NCBI GenBank assembly: GCA_044230315.1
Contig: JBGARJ010000017.1
Span: 1-64,000, forward strand
Direction: 5' to 3'
DNA: 64,000 bases
DNA from: M3007 sp044230315
Lineage (GTDB): Bacteria > Bacteroidota > Bacteroidia > Chitinophagales > Saprospiraceae
The notes below the pieces were generated by a model. It saw only the letters and a program-made list of their open reading frames with translations, searched no databases and was not told the origin of the DNA. The translations under genes were made by a program, and so were the position numbers. Of this stretch, positions 51,781-59,883 are shown one piece after another (the stretch's first letter is position 1; each line of letters opens with the position of its first letter).

Positions 51781-54774
51781 ATGAAAAAGATTTATCTTTT
51801 TTGGCTATTGCTATTGCTCGCCTGCGCCGGCACTGTGACTGCGCAGAAAACCCTGACAGGAATGGTCACCGACGAAGCCGGTGCGCCATTGATCGGCGCC
51901 ACTGTGCTGGTTAAAGGGACCGCTTCCGGCGGTATTACCGACATCAACGGTAAGTACTCCATTAAAATACCGGCAGATGCAGCCACCCTGATGGTGTCGT
52001 ATACCGGCTATAAGACCCAGGAAATTGTCATCGCCAACCGGAGCAGCATCGACGTGATCCTGGTCGAATCGGCTGACGTGCTCAACGAGATCGTGGTGAC
52101 CGGTTATTCCGAGGTGGAAGCCAAAAGGCTGGTCTCTTCGGTTGCCGTCGTCGGCAGCAAACAGCTGGAAAACATCCCGATGACGGATGTGAACCAACTC
52201 TTGCAAGGCCGCGCAGCCGGCGTGTACACTACCGCTAACTCCGGCCAGCCGGGCGCCCAGCAAGCCGTCCGCATCAGGGGCACGGGCTCGATCACCGCCG
52301 GCCGCGGCCCGCTGTATGTTGTCGACGGGATTATTATGGAACAAGGCCACTTCGCAGCCCTCGACGCTGCCACCAACGCGGTAGACGTTTTAGCACAGCT
52401 GAATCCGAACGATATTGAAAACGTTACGGTGCTGAAAGACGCCTCCGCAACCGCCCTGTACGGATCGCGCGGGTCGAATGGCGTGGTGGTGATCACGACA
52501 AAACGCGGGAAAGCGGGCAAAACCGAAGTTACCGTCAAACTCCAAAGCGGCGTCACCCAACCAAATTTCGGCAATTTCAAACTCATGAACGCCGAAGAAG
52601 TGTGGAACTACGAGCGCGAGGTACTCGCCAACAGCGGCCGTACCCAGGAACAGATCGACCAAATCAGACCGGCATCCATGCTCGACAACACCACCGATTG
52701 GCTCGACGAGGCCTTCAACAACGGCAAAACCCAAACCATGGAATTGCAGGCCCGCGGCGGCAATGAAAAAACCCGGTTTTTTACCTCCGTCGGGTATCAT
52801 AACCAGGACGGAACGCTGATCGAGTCAAACTTCAACCGCTACTCCCTCCGGAGCAATATCGACCATTTCGCCTCCGAGCGGCTCAGTTTCGGCATCAACC
52901 TGAACGGTTCCTATTCGCAGCAAACCAACGCCGTGGATGGCAACCGATTCCAGTCGCCTATCGCCTCGGCCTTTACCACCACGCCGCTGCAGGGAAAAAT
53001 CAACCCCGTTACCAAACAATTGTACACGGGCTTGGAAGACGACTACATCGGCCTCACGGGCGACAACTTCCTGTACTCCCAGCCTCTCAATCCGGTGGAT
53101 GTCAATACCCTGCGGCTGATCTCCAAAGTATCGGCCACATACAAAATACTCAACAACCTGACCTTCACCCAGAACGGCAACATCGATTTTATCGACATCG
53201 AAGAACTGGATTTCGACGACCCCACTACCGGCGACGGGAACAACGACCGCGGCGACCTGACCAATGCCTTCACCCAGAACCGGGCCCTGACCAGCCAGTC
53301 CTTGCTGAAGTATTTTACCCACTTCGGCCATAACCACAGCCTGGAAGCGCTGGGGGTGTTCGAATATCAAAAAACCGATTTTAAGACCTTTAATGCCGGC
53401 GGTAAAGGATTCGCCTCGGGCAAACTGAAAACCCTGGATTCCGCAGCCGAACCCAGCTTTGTAGGCGGATCGAAGACCGCCTATTCGTTCCTGTCGTACC
53501 TCGGACAAGTGAACTATGGGTTCAGAGACCGGTACCTGCTCACCGCGAGCCTGCGCCGCGACGGCTCCTCGCGCTTCGGCGCCAACAACCGCTGGGCTAA
53601 TTTCTGGTCGGTAGGCGCTTCCTGGCGGATCAGCGATGAAGCCTTCCTCAGCAGCCTCGGCTTTTTGAACAACCTGCGCCTCCGGGCCAGCTACGGCACG
53701 GCGGGCAACGCAGCCCTGGGCAACTTCCAATCCCAGGAACTCTACGGCTTCGGCGCGTCTTACATCAACGAACCCGGCAGCAGCCCCACCCAAATCGGCA
53801 ACCCGAACCTGACCTGGGAAGTGTCGAAAAACCTGAATGTCGGGCTCGACATTTCCGTGCTCGACAACCGCGTCGGCGTCACGGTGGAATACTACAACCG
53901 CCATTCGGAAGACCTGCTGCTGGATGTGCCCGTATCGTCGACCAGCGGTTTCCAAACCGCCACGAAAAACCTGGGTAAAGTGCGCAACACGGGGGTTGAA
54001 GGCACCTTGCACCTGGTACCATTCAAATCCACCCGTTCCGACGGTTTCGAATGGAACCTCGATTTCAACATCTCCTTCAACAGAAACAAGGTGCTGGAAC
54101 TGCCCAACGGAGAAGACATCATCAACGGGGTGCAGGTGTACCGCGAAGGCGAGCCGATCCGCGCGTTTTACCTGCGCAAATGGGCCGGCGTCAACCCTGC
54201 CGACGGATCGCCCCTCTGGGCCGTAGACGGCGGCGGTGTGACCGGCACGTACAGCCAGGCCACCCGTTTTGTGATCGGCAATGCCGAGCCCGACTTTATC
54301 GCCGGCCTCACCAACTCCTTCTCGTTCAAAGGCGTCTCCCTGTCGGCCTTCTTCTACACGGCCCAGGGCCAGGAACTGTACAACCAATCGAAGTCGTTCA
54401 TGGACAGCGACGGCCTCCGTTTCGGCTGGGTGCACATTAAAGAGGCCGCCGATCACTGGAAACAAGCCGGCGATATTTCAGCGCGGCCCAAACCGCTGTC
54501 GGGCGGCAACAAAAGCGCGGCCAGTATCTCCACCCGCTACCTCGAAGACGGCTCGTATATCCGCCTGCGCAACGTCGTGCTGGCCTACTCGTTGCCGGCC
54601 GCCTGGATGCGCAAAGTCAAAATGCAGGGTGTCACCTTGTACGCGCAGGGCCAGAATCTGTGGACGCAAACCAAGTACTCCGGCCTCGATCCGGAAGCGG
54701 ACGAAGATGGAAACGAATTTTTCCGCTACCCGGTAGGCAAATCCATCACCTTTGGGGTAGACGTAACCTTCTGA
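51781..54774 (+). CDS. SusC/RagA-like TonB-dependent outer-membrane transporter 3
   Basis: 997 residues from ATG 51781 (MKKIYLFWLLLLLACAGTVTAQ signal peptide); an in-frame ATG at 51742 is less likely. Regulatory-like beta domain (LTGMVTDEAGAPLIGATVLV), TonB-box-like NEIVVTGYS, plug (GPLYVVDGIIME, NVTVLKDASATALYGSRGSN, GVVVITTKRG), barrel ending GKSITFGVDVTF. It has the canonical DASATALYGSRGSNGVV motif, unlike SusC1 and SusC2 (GPxAAALYG), so it belongs to a different SusC branch. Followed by SusD3 49 bases downstream. Confidence 0.95.
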   Translation: MKKIYLFWLLLLLACAGTVTAQKTLTGMVTDEAGAPLIGATVLVKGTASGGITDINGKYSIKIPADAATLMVSYTGYKTQEIVIANRSSIDVILVESADVLNEIVVTGYSEVEAKRLVSSVAVVGSKQLENIPMTDVNQLLQGRAAGVYTTANSGQPGAQQAVRIRGTGSITAGRGPLYVVDGIIMEQGHFAALDAATNAVDVLAQLNPNDIENVTVLKDASATALYGSRGSNGVVVITTKRGKAGKTEVTVKLQSGVTQPNFGNFKLMNAEEVWNYEREVLANSGRTQEQIDQIRPASMLDNTTDWLDEAFNNGKTQTMELQARGGNEKTRFFTSVGYHNQDGTLIESNFNRYSLRSNIDHFASERLSFGINLNGSYSQQTNAVDGNRFQSPIASAFTTTPLQGKINPVTKQLYTGLEDDYIGLTGDNFLYSQPLNPVDVNTLRLISKVSATYKILNNLTFTQNGNIDFIDIEELDFDDPTTGDGNNDRGDLTNAFTQNRALTSQSLLKYFTHFGHNHSLEALGVFEYQKTDFKTFNAGGKGFASGKLKTLDSAAEPSFVGGSKTAYSFLSYLGQVNYGFRDRYLLTASLRRDGSSRFGANNRWANFWSVGASWRISDEAFLSSLGFLNNLRLRASYGTAGNAALGNFQSQELYGFGASYINEPGSSPTQIGNPNLTWEVSKNLNVGLDISVLDNRVGVTVEYYNRHSEDLLLDVPVSSTSGFQTATKNLGKVRNTGVEGTLHLVPFKSTRSDGFEWNLDFNISFNRNKVLELPNGEDIINGVQVYREGEPIRAFYLRKWAGVNPADGSPLWAVDGGGVTGTYSQATRFVIGNAEPDFIAGLTNSFSFKGVSLSAFFYTAQGQELYNQSKSFMDSDGLRFGWVHIKEAADHWKQAGDISARPKPLSGGNKSAASISTRYLEDGSYIRLRNVVLAYSLPAAWMRKVKMQGVTLYAQGQNLWTQTKYSGLDPEADEDGNEFFRYPVGKSITFGVDVTF

Positions 54775-54823
54775 TCCAACTTTTTAAGGAAAACCGCTTT
54801 TCAAAATCAGTAAAATCAGCAAT

Positions 54824-56203
54824 ATGAAACACATCAGCATATTGGCACTTTTGATAGCAGCCCTGCTGTTACCGGTTGCCTGCAACAAAGAATTGGAACT
54901 CAACCCCGCGCAGTCGCTGTCGACGCAGGAAGCCTTGTCGGATGTTTCCTCGATGAAGACGGCCGTCAACGGCGCCTACGACGCCCTGCAAGCCGTGGCC
55001 TATTACGGCCGCGATTTCCTCGTCGTACCAGAAGTGGAAGCCAACCTCGTGTACCTGTCGGTGAGCAACTCCAACCGCTTCGTCCAAACGTATTCCTACT
55101 CCTGGACGACGGCCGACGGCTATGCCACGGGTTTGTGGAACACGGGCTACACGGCAATTCTCCGGGTCAACAACGTGATCAACAACATCGACGCGCTCGA
55201 CGGCGACGCCGTTGAGAAAAACCAGATCAAAGGCGAAGCGCTGGCCATCCGCGCACTGGTGCACTTCGACCTGGTGCGGTATTTTGCCAAACAATACACC
55301 AACGGCAACCCGGCCACCGACCTGGGCATTCCGATCATTCTGAAAGCCGAAATCGGCGAGCCGGCCCGCAATACGGTGCAAGAAGTGTACACTCAAGTGA
55401 TCGCCGACCTCCAGGCTGCCAAAGGGCTCCTGCGCGACGAGGGGATCTACCACTTCTCGCCCAATGCCGTCGACGCTCTGCTGGCCCGCGTGTATTTGTA
55501 CAAAGGCGATTGGGGCAATGCCGCAACCATGGCCTCCAACCTGATCGGCGCCAGCCAGTATGCCCTGGCCGACGACGTGGCCGACATGTTTGGCGCCCCT
55601 GGCTCTTCCGAGGAGATCTTTACGCTCAAAAATGAAGCCTCCGAAAACCGGGGCGCCGACAACCTGGGCAATATTTACATCCCGGCCGGCTATGGCGATA
55701 TTCGCGTTACTACCGACCTGCTCGACTCGTATGAGCCGGGCGATAGCCGCAGCACCCTGGTGTTCAAACACACCAACAACGAGTACTACCAGTCGAAGTT
55801 CCAGGAACAGGACGGCGTCGTGGGGCTGTACAGTCCGAAAATTCTGCGGCTCGCCGAAATGTACCTCATCCGCGCCGAGGCCCGCTTCCGTCAGAACGAC
55901 ACGCCCGGCGCGCTTCAGGACCTGAACGCCATCCGCATGAAACGCGGCGCCACCCAATGGAACGCCCTGCCCAACGGCATCGGCGATATTCTCGCCGAAC
56001 GGCACCGCGAGCTGGCTTTCGAGGGACATACCATCTTCGATTACTGGCGCACCGGCACCACTATGGTGCGGCACCAATGCAGCACCGGCATCGAAGTAAG
56101 CGCCCCCTGTTCGATCGAAGCGTCTTCCTACCTGGCTGTTCACCCGATCCCGCAGCGCGAAATCGACGTGAACCAGAACATGCAACAAAACCCCGACTAT
56201 TGA
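54824..56203 (+). CDS. SusD/RagB-like outer-membrane lipoprotein 3
   Basis: 459 residues. Lipobox LLLPVAC near residue 20, followed by NKELELNPAQSLSTQEALSD, the usual SusD N-terminus. TPR-like segment (GEALAIRALVHFDLVRYFAK) and the C-terminal RLAEMYLIRAEARFRQND with LNAIRMKRGA are diagnostic of the classic SusD/RagB family, different from SusD1 and SusD2. Partner of SusC3; a lipoprotein follows 118 bases later. Confidence 0.93.
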   Translation: MKHISILALLIAALLLPVACNKELELNPAQSLSTQEALSDVSSMKTAVNGAYDALQAVAYYGRDFLVVPEVEANLVYLSVSNSNRFVQTYSYSWTTADGYATGLWNTGYTAILRVNNVINNIDALDGDAVEKNQIKGEALAIRALVHFDLVRYFAKQYTNGNPATDLGIPIILKAEIGEPARNTVQEVYTQVIADLQAAKGLLRDEGIYHFSPNAVDALLARVYLYKGDWGNAATMASNLIGASQYALADDVADMFGAPGSSEEIFTLKNEASENRGADNLGNIYIPAGYGDIRVTTDLLDSYEPGDSRSTLVFKHTNNEYYQSKFQEQDGVVGLYSPKILRLAEMYLIRAEARFRQNDTPGALQDLNAIRMKRGATQWNALPNGIGDILAERHRELAFEGHTIFDYWRTGTTMVRHQCSTGIEVSAPCSIEASSYLAVHPIPQREIDVNQNMQQNPDY

Positions 56204-56321
56204 GCCCGCACCGCAGCGCGGCATTCCAGGCCCGGCGCCATCGAGCCTCCAGCCTGGAATTGCCGCGCGCAGCTGCGGCGAGCGATCAAACCGCCATCCT
56301 TCTTTATCAAAAATCTCCGTC

Positions 56322-57158
56322 ATGAAAAAAATACTCATTTATAGCGCCGTTCTCCTTGTTGCGTTCGGACATTTTTCCTGCAACGACGAAATTCCGCAGA
56401 CCCTGCAAGACGAATACGTGGCCATCGACGCCGGCAAAACCGGCCTCACCTTCCTGCGGGTCGGCGACGGGCAGCCAGTGGAGTCGGGCATCCGCGTCAT
56501 GCTGATTGCCGCCCAGAAATCGGCGCCGGTGAATTACACGTTTGAAATTTTACCTACTTCCACGGCCAAGGAAAATGTGCAGTACAAAGTAACCGGTACC
56601 AGCGGATCGATCCCCCCCAATTCGAGTTTCGGCAACTTGCCTATCCAGGTTTTACCCGATAATATCAACCCGGGAGAAGCATGGACCCTGAACATTAAAC
56701 TGAAATCAGCCGACCTGCGCCTGGCCAACGACGCCACGGTGTCGTTCAAAATCCAGGTGTCGTGCCAGTCCAACCTGCAGGGGAAACTCGATTACGTGCT
56801 GACCAACTACTTTTGCAATGAGCCCGACCTGACCGGCACTACCGAACTGAAAAAAGTGACCGGCACGTCCAACGAATACAAAATCGACGACTTCGTTTTC
56901 GGCTCCTGGGATGCCTGTTACGGCCCCGGCTCGGGTGGCGCACTGGGCTCCGACCCCGCTGTGACGCTCCGGATCGTGGACATCTGCAACAAGATATCGG
57001 TGGCCGGCAACGACCAATACGGCGATACCTACACCTATAAAATTGTCAAGGTGGACGGTTCCGCACTGACAATTGACTGGAGCAATACTTACGGCGAGTT
57101 CGGGACGGTGACGCTCACGCGGCAGGATGGCGCCAGCTGGCCTGCCCTGTCGAACTAG
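56322..57158 (+). CDS. Surface lipoprotein of the SusC3/SusD3 locus, unknown family
   Basis: 278 residues. Lipobox FGHFSC at about residue 20, followed by NDE, acidic residues like those of Bacteroidota surface-export signals. Residues 30-140 are beta-rich, in the manner of Calx-beta/DUF4843-type domains (SGIRVMLIAAQKSAPVNYTF). The second half (residues 155-278) resembles a small beta-barrel or lipocalin-like fold (TGTSNEYKIDDFVFGSWDAC, TLTIDWSNTYGEFGTVTLTR-like strands). The position after SusD suggests a SusE/SusF-like accessory that binds the ligand at the surface. Exact family uncertain. Confidence 0.8.
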   Translation: MKKILIYSAVLLVAFGHFSCNDEIPQTLQDEYVAIDAGKTGLTFLRVGDGQPVESGIRVMLIAAQKSAPVNYTFEILPTSTAKENVQYKVTGTSGSIPPNSSFGNLPIQVLPDNINPGEAWTLNIKLKSADLRLANDATVSFKIQVSCQSNLQGKLDYVLTNYFCNEPDLTGTTELKKVTGTSNEYKIDDFVFGSWDACYGPGSGGALGSDPAVTLRIVDICNKISVAGNDQYGDTYTYKIVKVDGSALTIDWSNTYGEFGTVTLTRQDGASWPALSN

Positions 57159-57195
57159 TAAGGTACTCAACTAAGACCCTGTAAACTGCGTATCC

Positions 57196-57277
57196 TTCCG
57201 GCCGGTAGCCAGCTCGTTGACTTGGGCAACGCCCTTTTCATCGGCAGCGGCGCTACCGGCCGGAATTTTTATTTTTA
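57196..57277 (+). terminator. Terminator-like hairpin after the SusC3 operon
   Basis: Arms TTCCGGCCGGTAGC (57196-57209) and GCTACCGGCCGGAA (57252-57265) are perfect complements, followed by TTTTTATTTTTAT. The 42-base loop contains a smaller nested stem. It ends the SusC3-SusD3-lipoprotein unit and separates it from caspase L; the rest of 57159-57418 holds no gene. Confidence 0.7.
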
Positions 57278-57418
57278 TAGATAACCCGTGTATTTCCGAT
57301 CTTCGCTTCTACAAATCCGAACCGCCTGGTTTTTCCCCCTTAAAAAAATCCGCTTCCGGCTCTGCCGGGGATGATAACCGATTGCCAAAATCAACATCTA
57401 TAGAAAACTAAGGTTACC

Positions 57419-59662
57419 ATGTTTTTAAAAACAACCTGTGTCTTTTTAATCCTTTCCGGTTGGTTCGCTAATGCCTGGGCCCAGGACACCAAAGGTGTGT
57501 CGCCCATTTCCAGCGCCGGCACTGCCGCCACAGGTACAACCTGGGCGGTGATCGTGGGCATTTCCGACTACCAAAACCCCGACATCACCGATTTGCAATT
57601 CGCCCACCGCGACGCCGCCGCCTTTGCGCAGTACCTGCAAAGCCCTGCTGGTGGCAACGTAGCGAACGATCATATCACCTTGTTGCTCAACGATAAAGCC
57701 ACCATGGCGCAGTTCGCGTCGGCCCTCGATTGGTTGCTGGAAAAAGCCAGGGAAGGCGATCAAACAATCATTTACTTTTCCGGCCACGGCGACGTAGAAC
57801 GCAAGACCATCACCCAGCCCGGTTTCCTGTTATGCTGGGACGCACCTGCGCGGGTGTACATGGGCGGCGGCGCTTTCGGGCTGCAGTATTTGCAAGAGAT
57901 CATCGCCACCCTTTCGCTGCAATCCAAAGCGCGCGTTTTGGTCATTACCGACGCCTGCCGCGCCGGCAAACTGGCCGGAAATGAGATCGGCGGCGCGCAG
58001 GCTACGGCGGCCAACCTGGCCAAACAGTACGCCAACGAAATCAAGATCATGTCGTGCCAGGCCGATGAGTTTTCGTTGGAAGGCAAAGGCTGGGGCGGCG
58101 GCCGCGGCGTATTTTCCTATTATTTCCTGAAAGGCATCGAAGGCCTTGCCGACCGCAACAACGACGGTGTGGTGAACCTCCAGGAAATAGAACGCTACCT
58201 GGACGACCAGGTACCCACCGCTACTGCGCCTCACAACCAATTCCCAATGACCGTGGGCAATAAAACCTCGCCGATCGGCAGAGTTGACCCTGCCGTTTTG
58301 GCCGCGCTTCGGGAAGAGGAAGACCCCACTGAACTCTCCGCCGCCATCCTGGCCAGCAACGACAAGGGCGTGCTCGACGCCCTGGCGGCCACGAAAGACC
58401 CCGACGCGCTGGCGCTGTACAATGATTTCAAAAAAGCCGTGAAAAACGGCCAACTGCTGGCGCCCGAACCGGGTTCGGCCTGGTCGCTGTTCGAACAACT
58501 CAAAGACCGGCCCGTGATGGCGCCTTTTCAGGGCCTCATGCGCCGCAACCTCGCCGCGGCCCTGCAAGACGACGCCCAGCAAGCCATCAATGATTACCTG
58601 AAAGCCGACCCGACGGAATTGCGGCGGCGCTGGAGCTTCAGCAACCGCTACGACCAGTTTCCGGAATACCTGAATAAAGCCGCCGACCTGCTGGGGGAAA
58701 GCCACCCGCTGTACAAGAGTCTGAAGGCCCGTGCCCGGTACTTTGCCGGCCTCAACTACCGCTTGCGCGGCGAACGCACCAAAACGCCCGCGCTGTACAA
58801 GCTCGCGCTGTCGGAACAGCAGGAATGTATCCAACTCGACCCTGACGCCGCCTATGCGTACAACGAACTTGGCCTGTTGTACCGCCGGCAGGGTCATTAC
58901 AAGGAATCGATTGCCCAATTCGAGAAGGCTATCGGCGAATCGCCGGGCTGGGTATTGCCCTGGGCCAATTTGTGCGGAAGCTATAACGATCTTGACGACT
59001 ATACCGAAGCGCTGATTGCGGGGAAACAGGCCATCCGGCTCGACAGCAATTCCGTACTGGCTCAATACAACCTCGCCAATGCCTATCACTACCTTGCCGA
59101 CGACCAGAGCGCTATCCTGCTTTTTCAACGCGTCGTGAAATTGGACCCTGAATATGCCAACGCCTATTTCAAACTAGGCTATATCTATTATTCTCAAAAT
59201 AATTTTGAACAGGCAGAGCAAATGGGGCTGGCGTATCAACGCCTGGCGCCCAATGATTTATATGGTACCGTCAACCTGGGCGAAGTGAGTGCAAAACTGG
59301 GCAAAAGGGAGGCGGCGCTTTCCTATTTCAAGCAAGCCCTCGAAGCCGACCCCAACTTTTACCAGGCCCACAACAGTCTCGGTACCTTTTACCTCGACGC
59401 CGGTCAGTTTGCCGAAGCGGAGTCGGAGTTTTGGCGCTGCATAGAGATCAAGCCGCACGACACCGACGCTTATTTCTTCCTCGCTTGCATCCACGCCCAG
59501 CAAAACCTGCCGGAACGGGCGCTCGAAGACCTCGAAAAGGCGCTTTCCTATGGATACAACAACCGCAAAGCGCTGTTCGAGGACAAACGGCTGGCAAATA
59601 TGATTGACCGGCCGGAATTCAAGGCCCTGCTCGACCGGTTTCCCCCCGAACAGAAAAATTAA
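57419..59662 (+). CDS. Exported caspase-TPR protein, paralogue L
   Basis: 747 residues. Signal peptide MFLKTTCVFLILSGWFANAWAQ, mature start DTKGVSPIS. Caspase dyad His123 (YFSGHGD) and Cys180 (TDACRAGK). Canonical EF-hand-like loop DRNNDGVVNLQE. Linker RRNLAAALQDDAQQAINDYL, closest to that of pseudo-caspase K. The C-terminal third has about seven well-formed TPRs (GHYKESIAQFEKAIGESPGW, REAALSYFKQALEADPNFY) and ends LLDRFPPEQKN. Its end (AYFFLACIHAQQNLPERALE) also resembles K, so K and L are likely sisters, one active and one dead. Single gene between two terminator-like hairpins. Confidence 0.93.
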   Translation: MFLKTTCVFLILSGWFANAWAQDTKGVSPISSAGTAATGTTWAVIVGISDYQNPDITDLQFAHRDAAAFAQYLQSPAGGNVANDHITLLLNDKATMAQFASALDWLLEKAREGDQTIIYFSGHGDVERKTITQPGFLLCWDAPARVYMGGGAFGLQYLQEIIATLSLQSKARVLVITDACRAGKLAGNEIGGAQATAANLAKQYANEIKIMSCQADEFSLEGKGWGGGRGVFSYYFLKGIEGLADRNNDGVVNLQEIERYLDDQVPTATAPHNQFPMTVGNKTSPIGRVDPAVLAALREEEDPTELSAAILASNDKGVLDALAATKDPDALALYNDFKKAVKNGQLLAPEPGSAWSLFEQLKDRPVMAPFQGLMRRNLAAALQDDAQQAINDYLKADPTELRRRWSFSNRYDQFPEYLNKAADLLGESHPLYKSLKARARYFAGLNYRLRGERTKTPALYKLALSEQQECIQLDPDAAYAYNELGLLYRRQGHYKESIAQFEKAIGESPGWVLPWANLCGSYNDLDDYTEALIAGKQAIRLDSNSVLAQYNLANAYHYLADDQSAILLFQRVVKLDPEYANAYFKLGYIYYSQNNFEQAEQMGLAYQRLAPNDLYGTVNLGEVSAKLGKREAALSYFKQALEADPNFYQAHNSLGTFYLDAGQFAEAESEFWRCIEIKPHDTDAYFFLACIHAQQNLPERALEDLEKALSYGYNNRKALFEDKRLANMIDRPEFKALLDRFPPEQKN

Positions 59663-59664
59663 GC

Positions 59665-59707
59665 GCGCGTTTAAATTTTCGGTGCGGCACCGGAAGTTTA
59701 AACGCGC
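59665..59707. terminator. Bidirectional terminator between convergent genes
   Basis: GCGCGTTTAAA (59665-59675) pairs perfectly with TTTAAACGCGC (59697-59707), with an inner CGGTG/CACCG stem. It lies just after the caspase L stop and faces the FecR-like gene on the other strand. Confidence 0.75.
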
Positions 59708-59715
59708 TCTAAAAG

Positions 59716-59762
59716 ACCAGTGGCAATCAGTATACGGACTTCGTGTACTGGTTGCCACTGGT
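59716..59762. repeat. 21-bp imperfect palindrome
   Basis: Arms 59716-59736 and 59742-59762 match at 19 of 21 positions (the two differences could pair as G-U in RNA), with a 5-base loop. Adjacent to the 59665-59707 hairpin; it may add to termination or be a dispersed palindrome. Confidence 0.7.
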
Positions 59763-59883
59763 ATTATTTAATGCGGGATTTGGATAAGAAAATCCCCATT
59801 CCGGGTTAATATACTCGTAGCGACGGGGGCCTTGAGCGGTAAAAATGCCTTTCTCCCCGCTCAAACCCCCGGTCGCTACCAGT

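Noticed and set aside
52825..54465. Long minus-strand open frame inside SusC3
   Set aside because: Antisense to a clear SusC barrel; no family signature.
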